From Plantago major (Eukaryota; Streptophyta; Magnoliopsida; Lamiales; Plantaginaceae), in the NCBI GenBank assembly GCA_026545765.1, contig CM048841.1, positions 86,844,636 through 86,908,635 on the forward strand: a stretch of 64,000 bases of DNA. The letters run 5' to 3'. The translations under genes were made by a program, and so were the position numbers. The notes beneath the pieces are model-generated. The model was not told the DNA's origin. It saw only the letters and a list, made by a program, of their open reading frames with translations, and searched no databases. This document shows positions 33,262 through 47,570 of this stretch, piece by piece (position 1 is the first letter of the stretch; every line of letters starts with the position of its first letter).

Positions 33262-35533
33262 CCTAGTTACATATATGATCATGTATCGAGCACAGACAAA
33301 AATTAATAATCAAGCACGTATTAGCAGTGTAACAAAGATCTTTCAACATTTTAACTAGATAAACTTCAAATAATATCTGTGTACAGTGTTTATATTAATA
33401 GAGCAAAAAATCCAACTGGAATCAAAGTTGTCACTTAAAATATAGCACAGTTTACTGAACCATCAATCACTGCAAAACTCAAGTGGTTCACCCAAACGTT
33501 GCAGATTGTTTATTATCCCTGAAGTTTACGAGAGAACTGTCCATAAAATAGAATCAGATCCCTGCTTTTATCCTCAGGTTACATTCATAAATTCAACTAC
33601 CCCAGGTTAATAACAATCCCAATCTAAACTAAAACCATGGCAAACAAATTACTCACACAAGCAGTCCTCTATTTTTTAATGGCTGAGTTTTATTCCATCA
33701 ATTGCCATGATAATTCAATAAGTCAAACGTAACATATGTAAGACTGCAGTTCTCAAAATGTTGCAGAGTTAACTGAACCATCAATCATCACAAAGCTCAA
33801 GTGTTTCACCCAAAAACGTTGCATATTGTTTATTATCCCTGACGTTTTAGAGAAGTGTCCACAAATAGAATCAGATCCTGCTTTTATCCCCAGGTTACAT
33901 TCACAAACTCAAATACCCTAGCACAAATATCACATTAAAACAAAGACCAGTGGCGAACAAATTCTACTTGCATTAACAGTCACAGGTCGCAACAAATTCA
34001 ATCAAATAAGCGCTCAACAACAAAATACATGAAATAAAAGAGAAATCCGATTGAATAAATCAGGTATAGAAGACATCAACGAACCTTGAAGTGAACTCTG
34101 AGATCTGATCCCCGAGCTTTACAGGCTGCAAATTAATAAATATAACCAAACAATAAGAAAAAGAATAAGTGTGTGAGCTAAATAAAGTGAGAAACAGAAA
34201 TGTAAAAACAGGCAAATCGGTGGAGAAAGAAAAAGAGGCACGGACGAACATTTGGTGGCATTATCCGGCTCTCTCGAGTACTTCACCTGCAAAAGAAAAC
34301 GTAAGATGGTTAAAATAAATTGTTCATCGATAAACAATAATCCGGTAGAACATCGGTAGAAATCGGAACATCAGATACATACGAACAGACGAAAAAACAC
34401 ATACCATTGCTGCAGCTTAACGGCGGATAGAGAGGAAACTAGGGTTTTATGAGAGGAAGAAAAAATGATACGGCTGCAGCAACTTTATAAACCGTGCGGC
34501 CCAAAACTTATACTATAACACTCTGTTTGGTTGTTATAATCCACGGCTAACGGTGGGTTTTAGCCCCAAAACACCAATTTTTTTAGGTTTTTTCATTTGG
34601 GCTTCAGCAAATCCTGCCCTGGATTTCGACATTGGGCAGGAAGCTGATCGGTCCATTTCGCCTGACTGGACTGAAATCTTGTGCCTCCTCAATCCAAGAA
34701 AATAACATCCAGCCCACCACATCAGCTTAGGCCCACCTTCAGTTGTATTGTAGCATGACTTTCTTCTCCTTGCTACAGTTGCGAATTCCGAGGTGTGTTA
34801 CTTTCCGTTTGGTATCGTGTACCATTCTATAGAATGGGAGATTTTCACTATTTTATTTCTATAGAATTGGGGTTAAGAATGGGCCAGAAGAATAAAATTT
34901 TGTGTTTGGTTGATTCGGCTTGTGTTGGCCCTTGTAGGAAGGACCAAAATGATTTGTGTTTGATAATGGATTGGGTTTATAATTATGAGCATGATATATA
35001 TGAAATGACTATGTTATCCTTACTATACATGTGTGAGATGACAATTATGACCCTCGCATGTTTAGCGGCTACATACAGTAAAACCTCCATAAATTAATAC
35101 TCGATAAAGTAATAACCTCAATAAAACTAATAATTTGTCTGGTCCCAGTACAAATTTGGATCCCAAAAATAATAAGATAATAATGTTTTTTTAAATCCCA
35201 GTGTATATATATTAGTCTCAACGAAACTATAAATTAATAATTGCTATAAAAATTCCATATAGTATATATTTGTGTTATCCACTTGAAAATTCTAAGAGTG
35301 TTTAGTAAAAAATAAATTTATAGTCACTTTTTTTTTTAACTTCAAATTTATATTGAGTTCATCTTTAAGGCTCTCTTCTCTTCATCCGAAAAAAAAATCA
35401 TTAATTTCAATTTAGTTCAATTCAGATTTGCTTAGTTGTTTTTTTATACTACAAGTTCAATTCAGACCTATATTTTAAAAGTTGGCCCGAACATTATTTT
35501 AGGTAGCGTATGTCACAAAACAAACACATAGGT
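33262..35533 (-). repeat. Segmental duplication copy B (inverted RPL17 5' half)
   Basis: The reverse complement matches 40424-42696 over about 2.27 kb with high similarity. It carries the upstream region, promoter, exons 1-3 and part of intron 3 of RPL17. The two arms point away from each other and are separated by about 4.9 kb. Confidence 0.92.
34085..34407 (-). pseudogene. RPL17 copy B: exons 1-3 only
   Basis: Exon 1 is the ATG at 34405-34407, exon 2 is 34286-34250 (VKYSREPDNATK) and exon 3 is 34125-34085 (SCKARGSDLRVHFK). Splice borders and sequence are preserved relative to 41548-41870. The copy ends inside intron 3 at 33262, so exons 4-7, which hold most of the ribosomal protein, are missing. 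The telo-box (about 34436-34447, reverse orientation) and TGGGCC boxes are intact, so it may still be transcribed toward the TAF1A-like gene. Confidence 0.9.
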
Positions 35534-35547
35534 GGATCTGGTCGGAT

Positions 35548-36035
35548 AATTCCAGTAAGTTTTTTGCATGTGTTTTATACAATGTGAATTTAAATCAATG
35601 TAATAAATTAAATTTCAAAATGGTATTCTACTTTAATATGGTGCATAAAATGTACACGTTTAAGTAGGACATGACTGGTACGGTCCCTTCGACGTGATTT
35701 TCTCCTTTTCATTTATATTTTTTTTACTCCGATTATGTATTTTTTTTTAGAAGTAATTTAAAGTAATTCAGTTTAAATCTCATACGTTCATCTTACTCGT
35801 TCAGTATCAAATTAGTGCGTGCACATGTCGCTCTTTAAATATACCGTGTGGGGTTGAATCCCACATGCGTAATTTTTTCCCTTTTATTTTTTTTATTTTT
35901 TTTAGTTTTGTAAATTATATTTGCGCTTCTAATATATGTGGAGTTAAAAACTCCACACCTTTATCGGGTCTTGTGTAAAATGATTAATTAACTCATGGTT
36001 TAAACTTAAAATTTATTCATGTGTACAAATATTAA
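35548..36035. repeat. Inverted block b, right copy
   Basis: Reverse complement of 31074-31560. It begins 14 bases beyond the edge of copy B. Confidence 0.88.
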
Positions 36036-37080
36036 ATTATCATGTAACATTGATCCATTTGAGTAAGAGTCATAAACATTTGCAGCCTTTGTGTCTTGGC
36101 CATACCTGCCTGGGATTGAGCTAGTACCTCACGTCCTCCATCCTATGTGCACCCTCTCTGTCTCAGGTACTCGAGCCTCTGATTTATTATTCCCTACTTC
36201 CCTCATTCTAGTATAACCTCCAAAGAACAACACGAATTGTGTGCTTATTGCACGTATAAGAAGATTGGTTTGACCCTGGTTACTCATGTAGTTCATTCGC
36301 CTTGTTACGATCGAAAATATGACGTTTCGAACTAGCATCACTATATTTGCCTATGTGATATCGTTTGCTTCCGCTCCACTCCGTTTCTTCCACTGTATAT
36401 CCAGCTCAACCTTCGAATCCATCTTGCACTTCAAAGTTCAAAATTCTTATACTCGAAGGTCCCTCATATGTCGCTCAAAATACTCCTTCACAACTCTCGA
36501 ACATTGAATCAACTAGAACTACCATACAAAATAAAATCCAACAGGGATAGTCTCTCCCAGAGATCCAGCAGACAAAAAAAAAATGCGATGAATAGTGAAA
36601 CGGGAAGGGAAAAGCAGACCCACCGAAAGAGCTTGAATTTCGGTCGACTACCCCCGTCCTCAATTCGACAGATCAGTGCACCTGCTCCTACCCGTTCCTG
36701 CCGTGACTTCCGCTAACCGGAAACCACTGAAATTCCGGCCAAGCTTCAGCCTTTGTCACCTCCACACCGAAATGATTCTCACCGGAGAATGCCCAGAACA
36801 CGATGGGTGTTTCCTGCTCTCCGTCCACCTTCGTTATTTCCGCTCCCTCAACTTGCCGTCTCTCTCCTCTGTTCGAAAATGAAGAGAAAGAAAGATGCCA
36901 ATTTCTCTTTCGGACTGAGGGAGTAAGATAATTGACGTGAATAAATGTGAAGGAGAAAGAAAATGGCGTTGAAGAAAGAAAGAAAATGACGGCTTGTGTG
37001 ATCAAGGTTATGTTTGTGTTTGTATGTTGGTTTATTTGAGACCAATTTTAAAATTCTAGGGTTTTGATCCAAATTAAATA
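36036..37080. other. No gene supported
   Basis: Several short frames overlap at 36319-37072 on both strands, none with a recognisable motif. The GC content is higher (36600-36880) than in neighbouring DNA. This may be untranslated or linker sequence of the gypsy element whose tail follows. Confidence 0.4.
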
Positions 37081-37109
37081 AGGAATAAATATTTTACAAG
37101 TCAAAAGGT

Positions 37110-37325
37110 ACTCCAATCCGGGCAAGCTATCCACTTTCGGACAAGGCAACCTTCATTCCGGGCAAGGCAAATCATTCCGGGCAAGCTATCCACTTTCGGA
37201 CAAGGCAACCTTCATTTTGGGCAAGGTAACTCATTCCGGGCAAGCTATCCACTTTCGCGCAAGGCAACCTTCATTTCGGGAAAGGTAACCTTCATTTCGG
37301 GAAAGGTAACTCATTTCGGGCAAGT
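37110..37325 (+). repeat. Tandem repeat, ~59-bp units
   Basis: About three and a half units containing CCGGGCAAGCTATCCACTTT and GGACAAGGCAACCTTCATT. It lies directly before the longer array and probably belongs to the same gypsy 3' region. Confidence 0.85.
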
Positions 37326-37334
37326 CGTCTTTTT

Positions 37335-38275
37335 TCTGTCAACAAGTTTTCATCTTGCTAGATAGACTAAGTTGCCTACCTCAAAATTTTCTGTCAGCAA
37401 ATTTCCATCTTGCTAGATAGACTGAGTTGCCCGCCTTGAAATTTTCTGTCAGCAAGTTTCCATCTTGCTGGAAGGACTAAGTTGCCTACCTCAAAATTTT
37501 ATGTCAGCAAATTTCCATCTTGCTAGATGGACCTAGTTGCCCGCCTTGAAATTTTCTGTCAGCAAGTTTCCCATCTTACTAGATGGACTAAGTTGCCCAA
37601 CTTGAAATTTTATGTCAGCAAGTTTCCATCTTGCTGGAAGGACTAAGTTGCCACCTCAAATTTTCTGTCAGCAAATTTCCATCTTGCTAGATAGACCAAG
37701 TTGCCCACCTTGAAATTTTCTGTCAGCAAGTTTCCATCTTGCTAGATAGACCAAGTTGCCCACCTTGAAATTTTCTGTCAGCAAGTTTCCATCTTGCTAG
37801 ATGCACTAAGTTGCCCGCCTTGAAATTTTCTGTCAGCAAGTTTCCATCTTGCTGGAAGGACTAAGTTGCCCGCCTTGAAATTTTCTGTCAGCAAGTTTCC
37901 ATCTTGCTGGAAGGACTAAGTTGCCCACCTCAAATTTCCTGTCAGCAAATTTTCATCTTGCTAGATAGACCAAGTTGCCCACCTTGAATTTTTTTGTCAG
38001 CAAGTTTCCATCTTGCTAGATGGACTAAGTTGCCCACTTCAAAATTTTATGTCAGCAAGTTTCCATCTTGCTAGATGGACTAAGTTGCCCACCTCGAAAA
38101 TTTCTGTCAGCAAGTTTCCATCTTGCTAGATGGACTAAGTTGCCCACCTCGAAATTTTCTGTCAGCAAATTTCCATCTTGCTAAATGGACTAAGTTGCCT
38201 ACCTCAAAATTTTCTGTCAGCAAATTTACATCTTGCTAGATAGACTAAACTGCCCATCTCGAAAATTTCAATCCG
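37335..38275 (+). repeat. Tandem repeat, ~55-bp units, about 17 copies
   Basis: Units of the type GTCAGCAAGTTTCCATCTTG, then CTAGATGGACTAAGTTGCCC, then ACCTCGAAATTTTCT. Single-base and small-indel variation between units shows an old array. It lies just upstream of a polypurine tract and LTR start, the place where Tat/Ogre retrotransposons are known to carry tandem repeats that can seed satellites. Confidence 0.92.
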
Positions 38276-38569
38276 TAAACGCCCATCATGCTAGGTTGGA
38301 TTTTTACAACCGAGAACACCTGTCAGTAAGCTTCGGCCTTGCCAAGTCAATGTCTTGCTCTGACGAGCTAACGACATAATCACTACGAGTGAAGTCCATC
38401 TTTCTGATCAATCCATCTCCTTATCAATGAGCTTACCATCTATTATTCTGTTGCACTTACAGAATAATCGATACCTTTGAAAGGGCAAAATAGCATACGC
38501 CTGCGACCCAGCGTGCATCGCTCAATTAGGCATAGAACTTCTACTCTCCGACTCGATACACTCGACTCG

Positions 38570-38836
38570 AAGAGTGGGGGACAAACTGTATTGGCCAAAA
38601 TTCGTTGTTGTCAACAAGACTTACAATGTGGCCCATCAAGGCTACGGCCCAATCCATAGTCCATTAACGAGTCCATCTTGGCTTCATAAGCTAGTTGGGT
38701 TCCAACAGGTCACCGGACGAAGCCACCAAGTTGAGTCGTCATCTAACCAAGTAGTCTACATGCTACCTGACTGACTTGACCTGTCCAACCTCCCAGCCGG
38801 TTGACAAGCTAGCCAACTCACCTCGCAAGTCTTACC
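38570..38836 (+). mobile_element. Gypsy polypurine tract and truncated 3' LTR
   Basis: The polypurine tract AAGAGTGGGGGACAAAC (38570-38586) precedes TGTATTGGCC at 38587. The following ~250 bases resemble the first quarter of the LTR at 3213-4143 read on the minus strand. The LTR stops at 38836, where a CACTA terminus begins. Confidence 0.8.
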
Positions 38837-39650
38837 CACTACAAAAAAAAAGGTTTAGGGACGGATTTATCCGTCCCTAAACCATAGTCGATTCGTCCCT
38901 AATCCTTTAGGGACGGATACGGACGCCCGTCCTTAAAACGGGCGTCTCTAACCGTTTAGGGATGGATATATTATCCGTCCCTAACCAGGGACGGATTTTA
39001 TCCGTCCCTAATGGTCAAACACCATTAGAGACGGATATTATCCGTCTCTAATGGCTGTGACCATTAGGTACGGATTTATCCGTCTCTAATGGATGTGACC
39101 ATTAGGGACGGATAAATCCATCCCTAATCAACGGGATGGTTTAGGGACGGATAATATCCGTCCCTAAACTGGTTTTTTTTTTAATTTTTATGTTTTTTAC
39201 ATTTCACCTGTTTCACAATGTAGTCGTAGATAATATACCCGAAAGTGATAAAATTGCATTAATTAAAATAGAGATTCGATAAAATATATGAACAAAAGAC
39301 TAAATATCCGAATAAGATGAATAGTGTGAAAAGTATGTATCTAGAACAACGTAAGTACATGAGCATCTAAGAACCGGGAGGAGGCGGTGGTTGTTGGTTC
39401 GCAACGAACATCTGTTGTGCCATCTCATCCATCCGACGAGTGATATGAGCTTGCTGCTCTAGAAGTTGATCGATCGTTTGCTTGAGAGGATTCATCAGCT
39501 CATTCACCTGCTCTTTAGTGTAGAAATTTTCACGTGATGAGGATGCCTGCTGCGACACGGAGAAGCTACTAACAGAACTGCATAAACAAAAATGAGGAAT
39601 CAGTATGGTTTTGGATTCTTCACAGCAAACAAGCTTCAATTCCAATTAAC
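38837..39650 (+). mobile_element. CACTA terminal fragment, one end only
   Basis: Starts CACTACAAAAAAAAAGG, followed by TTTAGGGACGGAT...ATCCGTCCCTAAA arrays to about 39170. The subterminal units are of the same family as in the mini-CACTA at 7985-9262. No matching GTAGTG end is found before copy C begins, so the far side was lost. The interior holds a short CACTA coding remnant. Confidence 0.8.
39367..39580 (-). pseudogene. CACTA protein C-terminal remnant
   Basis: The minus frame reads FYTKEQVNELMNPLKQTIDQ, LLEQQAHITRRMDEMAQQMF and a poly-Pro end. The position next to the element's end, the STEQVDN-like start and the coiled, Pro-rich tail match the last exon of the second CACTA gene at 5329-5649. 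Only this exon is recognisable. Confidence 0.5.
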
Positions 39651-40037
39651 AGAAAAGCCAAGAATTTGCAGCAGATTGCAATCTGCTTCTCAACAATTCC
39701 GGATCTGGTCTATCCACTCATCATCAGTGACCCAAATTGAACCCCTAGCATGAAGGGCGGCGTGGATCAAGCTGGACGCGTGGTGGATGGACTGGTGGAG
39801 GAGGTGGATCGGCTTGGGCGGCGTGGTGGAGGCTGGAAGAGGTGATGTCGCCGGCGTGGTGGGCTGAAGTGAAGACGCAGAGGCTGGAACCTGGAAGTTC
39901 AATCGGTGGTCATTAAAATCGAAAGAATGGCGTAATTGAAGTGAAAGAATGGCGTGGTGGGCTGCTGAAGTGAAAGAATGGCGTGGTGTGGGGTGAATTA
40001 GGTTTAGTATAGTATAATAAAATATGATTGATTCATT

Positions 40038-40190
40038 TTTTTTCGGTTTGGACCGAAAACCGTCGATTTTAAACCGAACCGAACCGAAAATCGAATAATT
40101 AAAAATCTTGGAATCGAGAACCGAACCTGTTTAAATCGATAACCGAATTTTTCGGTTCGGTTTCGGCCGGTTTTTCGGTTCGGTCTCGTT
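40038..40190. repeat. CGGTTCGGTTTTCGG simple repeat (TE-derived)
   Basis: Irregular CCGAACCGAAAA/TTTTCGGTTCGG repeats in both orientations, of a kind common near plant hAT and MITE ends. The 350 bases before it (39690-40020) are GC-richer and repeat GGCGTGGTGG; no gene is recognised there. Confidence 0.6.
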
Positions 40191-41451
40191 TATGCTCAGT
40201 CCTAGTTGCTGCAGTCTACGTGGACAAGATGGAGTCCATCTCTAGGACCAAAAATATAGTGAGTTTTGGGCTGGAAAAGTTTTTGGGCTCAGGTCCATGT
40301 AGGATCAAGTTGTTTAAATCGTCCTAGTTCATTATGGTGAAAAGTCATTCTTGTCCAGCGTTTTATTTGGATTTCTAATGTGTAAAAATTTAGGAAGCAT
40401 AAAAAAAAACACTAAAATACAACCTATGTGTTTGTTTTGTGACATACGCTACCTAAAATAATGTTCGGGCCAACTTTTAAAATATAGGTCTGAATTGAAC
40501 TTGTAGTATAAAAAAACAACTAAGCAAATCTGAATTGAACTAAATTGAAATTAATGATTTTTTTTTCGGATGAAGAGAAGAGAGCCTTAAAGATGAACTC
40601 AATATAAATTTGAAGTTAAAAAAAAAAGTGACTATAAATTTATTTTTTACTAAACACTCTTAGAATTTTCAAGTGGATAACACAAATATATACTATATGG
40701 AATTTTTATAGCAATTATTAATTTATAGTTTCGTTGAGACTAATATATATACACTGGGATTTAAAAAAACATTATTATCTTATTATTTTTGGGATCCAAA
40801 TTTGTACTGGGACCAGACAAATTATTAGTTTTATTGAGGTTATTACTTTATCGAGTATTAATTTATGGAGGTTTTACTGTATGTAGCCGCTAAACATGCG
40901 AGGGTCATAATTGTCATCTCACACATGTATAGTAAGGATAACATAGTCATTTCATATATATCATGCTCATAATTATAAACCCAATCCATTATCAAACACA
41001 AATCATTTTGGTCCTTCCTACAAGGGCCAACACAAGCCGAATCAACCAAACACAAAATTTTATTCTTCTGGCCCATTCTTAACCCCAATTCTATAGAAAT
41101 AAAATAGTGAAAATCTCCCATTCTATAGAATGGTACACGATACCAAACGGAAAGTAACACACCTCGGAATTCGCAACTGTAGCAAGGAGAAGAAAGTCAT
41201 GCTACAATACAACTGAAGGTGGGCCTAAGCTGATGTGGTGGGCTGGATGTTATTTTCTTGGATTGAGGAGGCACAAGATTTCAGTCCAGTCAGGCGAAAT
41301 GGACCGATCAGCTTCCTGCCCAATGTCGAAATCCAGGGCAGGATTTGCTGAAGCCCAAATGAAAAAACCTAAAAAAATTGGTGTTTTGGGGCTAAAACCC
41401 ACCGTTAGCCGTGGATTATAACAACCAAACAGAGTGTTATAGTATAAGTTT

Positions 41452-41519
41452 TGGGCCGCACGGTTTATAAAGTTGCTGCAGCCGTATCATTTTTTCTTCC
41501 TCTCATAAAACCCTAGTTT
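41452..41519 (+). promoter_or_regulatory. RPL17 promoter: TGGGCC box and telo-box
   Basis: TGGGCC (site II) at 41452-41457 and AAACCCTAGTTT (telo-box) at 41508-41519 lie about 90 and 30 bases before the ATG, with a pyrimidine-rich TTTTTTCTTCCTCTC between them. A further GGGCCTAAGC occurs near 41222. Site II plus telo-box is the standard combination for plant ribosomal protein genes and ties expression to cell growth. Copies A and B retain both elements. Confidence 0.8.
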
Positions 41520-41547
41520 CCTCTCTATCCGCCGTTAAGCTGCAGCA

Positions 41548-43703
<2,156 letters not shown>

Positions 43704-44094
43704 TCTACATTCATATAGATTTGAAATAGTCTGTGTTTTGCCGTCGAATTTTGTTATGTAATCTTAAAGATTTTCGTTCTAGAGAATGTTTGTGGCACTG
43801 TCCGCAGTTGGTAATTATTCTGGGAATTTGTTATCTAAAGGATTAATGTTTTGGGCCTTTGCTATGTGTTCTCCTTACTCCTCGTGTCCAATGAACTTTT
43901 GTTAATTAATCTGATGCTTGCCTGTTGAAGTTATGCATGTGTTTCTCTTCTCTCCTAGTATTTGAATCTCAAAATGTGGTTAATTTCGATCCATAGGCAG
44001 CACAAGAAAAATTATACTTTCATCCAGTCAATGAATGTGTTTCGTGATTCTTATTTGAAAGTTTCTTGTACTACTGCATCAAGTTTACTAATTT
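43704..44094 (+). other. RPL17 3' flank, no further gene
   Basis: The T-rich sequence after the stop is consistent with a 3' UTR. No coding sequence is seen before the LINE tail. Confidence 0.6.
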
Positions 44095-44383
44095 TATTAT
44101 TTTTTTTGGAACTAAATAACTTGTCTTATTACTTTCCAAAACAATGTACGTACATTTAAGGGCCGACATAAATGTGTCAAAGTCCAAACCCTGTTTCTAC
44201 TAAAAGACTACATCAAATAAAGACGTAATTAAATCAAAGCAAAAGTCGAGACAAGCGTAGCAGCTTTTGGGGAGCGTCATCGAATCCGGACTGTCTCCTG
44301 GATTACGGATTGGACATCACAGTTCCTGTGTTGGAACAAGGCCTCGTTACGTGCTCGCCAAATGTGATAGATCGTCTCCGCAA

Positions 44384-44890
44384 TCAATGCTCGAAAAACA
44401 TAAGCTTTACTTCCTTTCCCTCGTGCATCCAGCGGAGGCACCCCTTCACAATCTCATATGTAATAGCACATTGGAAGAATAGATGGTCACCAGATTCCAT
44501 CTCATCGCAAAAAGAACACTTCCCATCCGTACCAATACCAAAGAAAGACAACCGATCCTTTGTTGCCAGTCGGCGTTGAAGAGCCAGCCATAGAATGAAA
44601 ACAGCCTTTGGCCTAGCAGGATTTCGGATCACCAGGTCCCTCCATTCAACCTTCGGTGGGCAGCCCCGAAGAAACTGATAAATAGCACGAACTGAGAACC
44701 TGGGCAAAGTAAGTTGCTTGTTCCATTCGGTCGTATCCTGTAGTATATCCCGAACCTTAAGAATAGCTTTCATAGTCACAGAGCTACATGCAGGAATCCT
44801 CAATTCACCACCTGGTTGACTCTTTATATAATAGCTATGCACCCATCGAACCCAGAGGGAGTCAGCTTTGGTCTGGATTTTCCAAGTAAC
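44384..44890 (-). pseudogene. LINE ORF2 C-terminus, zf-RVT domain
   Basis: The frame reads ADSLWVRWVHSYYIKSQPGG, then SVRAIYQFLRG, FILWLALQRRLATKDRLSFF and CSFCDEMESGDHLFFQC. This is the zinc-binding domain found at the end of plant LINE reverse transcriptases; the Cys/His residues (C-x2-C...H-x4-C) are present. It is in a different frame from the RT, so a frameshift lies near 44870. Confidence 0.85.
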
Positions 44891-46521
44891 TTAGCAATAA
44901 GGGCCTTATTCCACTCTGGTAAGGCAATGAGATTCAGCCCTCCACAACTTCTAGGAGTACATACTTGCTTCCAAGAGACAAGAGTTTTTTGATAGTTACC
45001 ATCCTTGCCACTCCATAAGAAACTCTGGCAAATACGCTGTATATGATCCAGAATCGTCTTCGGGAAAGGAAACACCTGCAACCAATAGGAAGTGATGGAA
45101 GTGAGGACACTCCGTATTAATTGTTCTCGACCAGCATAACTCAATAGACGAGTCATCCAGTGATTGACTCGACCCAGAATCCGATCCAGTAGGGGTTGGT
45201 ATTGGGAAGTGGACAGCTTACGATGTGAGAGAGGCACTCCCAGGTACCGAACCGGGAGTCTACCCGTAGCAAAACCCGTGGCATTGAGGATGCGTAGCTG
45301 ATCGCCGCTAGATATGCCACCGCAGAACACCTTTGACTTGGCAAAGTTAGCACGAAGACCAGTAGCATTCGAAAAATGCTGGAACCGTGACATCATGATT
45401 TGCACCGATGTCAAATCACCCCGCATAAACAACATCACATCATCAACAAAGCAGAGGTTAGTGATGTGCAACTTTTCACACTTCGGGTGAAAGTTAAAAT
45501 CCGGCAAATCCCTCAGTGTCTGTAGGCATCTACTAAGGTATTCCATAACAAGTACAAATAGGTAGGGGGAAAGTGGGTCACCCTGACATAATCCTCTGTG
45601 TGCTTTCAATAGTCGAGAAGGCTGCCCATTAATTAGATATTTATAGGAAACCGTCGAAACACAACACATAATCCAGCATACGAATTGAGCTGGAAAACCC
45701 AATTCTTTTATTATCATCTCCAGTGCACCCCACTCTACTGTATCATAGGCCTTATGCATATCCATCTGTATCATACACCTCGGTGAGATACCTTTCCTAC
45801 CATATCCCTTTACAAGTTCCTGAGCAAGTAGGATATTATCTTGGATAACCTTCCCTGGTAAGAAGACTGATTGGTTATCACCCATAATGGAGTTTATCAC
45901 CTTCCCCAAGCGTGATGTAAGAATTTTGGAGATAATCTTATACACTGTTGTACAACAAGCAATCGGTCGCATATCTCTAACCTTCTAGGCATCCGGAATC
46001 TTCGGTATCAAAGTAACCAAAGTGCAATTAAGAGCAGGATACATCACAGAAGTGTCAAAGAAATCCATAACAGCCTCATAAACATCCTCCTTCACCACAG
46101 ACCAAGACTTTTTGAAGAAGCAAGCATTAAAACCGTCAATTCCTGGGGCCTTTAAATCTCCTATGTCTTTCAAGGCAATATCGACTTCTTCACGAGTAAT
46201 AGTGCGCACCAAGAATTCCCGATCGCACTGGCTCAGCCGCTTCCCACGTCGAATCATATCAATATCAATACCGGCCCTCCTCGAACTAGTCTGACCTACC
46301 AAACGGGAGTAGAAGTTCACGATTTCAGATTCGAAATCGGCCTCCCTCGTAAGAATCTGACCCTCATCCGTTTCCAGCCTACGGATCCCTGTACGTTTAT
46401 TCTTTTCTCGTAGTTGGGCATGGAAAAAGGAGGTGTTTCCATCACCCAAACTAATCCAATCCACCTTGGATTTCTGTCGCACAATCTGTTCATCAATATC
46501 AATCCATTGTTCCAGCTCCAC
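44824..46521 (-). pseudogene. LINE reverse transcriptase with one nonsense codon
   Basis: Non-LTR RT motifs occur in order: [26 protein letters not shown], then an in-frame TAG at 45985-45987, then RPIACCTTVYKIISKIL, QMDMHKAYDTVEW (catalytic Asp), RGLCQGDPLSPYLFVL and CFVDDVMLF (catalytic Asp pair, with FVDD instead of the usual FADD). The RGLRQGDP motif has Cys in place of the second Arg. After the stop the frame stays open for 382 codons. The RT performs target-primed reverse transcription in live LINEs; here the nonsense codon and flanking frameshifts preclude that. Confidence 0.9.
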
Positions 46522-46687
46522 AGAATCTTCTCTTACTCGACGAATAAGTCCGGGATTGAATCATCCGGCTTAGTTTGAATCTGTCATGCTCGAGTTGTTC
46601 CCGAAAGAACCAACTCGCTCCTGTGATCCGTTTGCTTAACCTCCTCAAGTCCGGTTGAAGCCGTTTTAGCTTGACCCATAATCGTTC

Positions 46688-47503
46688 CTATGGAGATGCC
46701 GGTCCAGCACGTCTCCAAACCCTTCGAATAGTGGGAATGAAATCGGCCAACTGAGCAGTGCAATTAAGAAATCGGAACCTCGCTCGTCTTCCCTGATACC
46801 TCATATAATTCCTGAATCGCATAGGGGAGTGGTCAGAAAGTCCCGGGACCAAGGCTTCAATATCCACCTCAGGATTAGCTTGGAACCATTCCGCATTTCC
46901 AAGTGCTCGATCAATACGAGAATATATGATGCCATCCTCATGTTTATTGGACCACGTAAATCTCTCACCTGACATATGTATCTCGAACAACCCCACCTCC
47001 TCATCCATCATCTCCACCAGATCTCTAAACTCATATTCATGTACAGGATTACCCCCAATACGATCATCATAGCAGAGGACATTATTGAAATCGCCCACAC
47101 AAACCCAAGGTTCCCTTATGCCAGCTGCCAATGCACGAAGATCATTCCACAGGTCGAGACGATTAGCAAGCTGGTTATGTGCATAGATAAAAGTAATCAG
47201 ACCCCGATCTAACCCATCCGAATCATACCATCGGCAATGTAATAACTGATCAGAGCACCTAATAAAAGTCACTGATACTCGACTTGGGTCCCATAGGACC
47301 CAAATTCGACCCAACACATGAGCTGAGTAGTTATCCCAAAAATTCCACCGAGTACCAAGTCTTCTCCTTATTCTATCCTTATTTCCTTCTCTAACTCGTG
47401 TTTCTAACAGGCCCGCTATACTGACATTCCATTCCAGAAGACGGGAGCCAATCTCCTTATGCTTAGCGACCTTATTTAGCCCCCTGACATTCCAGGCTAA
47501 CAT
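46688..47503 (-). pseudogene. LINE apurinic-type endonuclease domain
   Basis: This 271-codon open frame starts MLAWNVRGLNKVAKHKEIGS, the standard start of plant LINE ORF2. The endonuclease motifs are present: an ETRV block with the metal-binding Glu, CVGDFNNVL, YSRIDRALGNAEW and VPGLSDHSPM with the catalytic His. The domain nicks target DNA before reverse transcription. It ends in a stop at 46688, and the RT continues in a different frame at 46521, so a frameshift separates them, although the domain itself looks intact. Confidence 0.9.
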
Positions 47504-47570
47504 CTATCACGATGTGGCTCCCCACCTGAGCCACTTCCAAGCTCAAGTGAGGCAAAACCGTTTCGCGTAA

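Noticed and set aside
34795..35097. 100-codon frame present in copies A, B and C (MGDFHYFISIELGLRMGQKN)
   Set aside because: It lies in the duplicated upstream promoter region, opposite to RPL17 in orientation, with no family match. Conservation between copies only reflects recent duplication.
37335..38275. Regularly spaced repeats that might suggest a CRISPR-like array
   Set aside because: The whole ~55-bp unit is repeated with no unique spacers, the context is a plant gypsy 3' region, and no cas-like gene exists.
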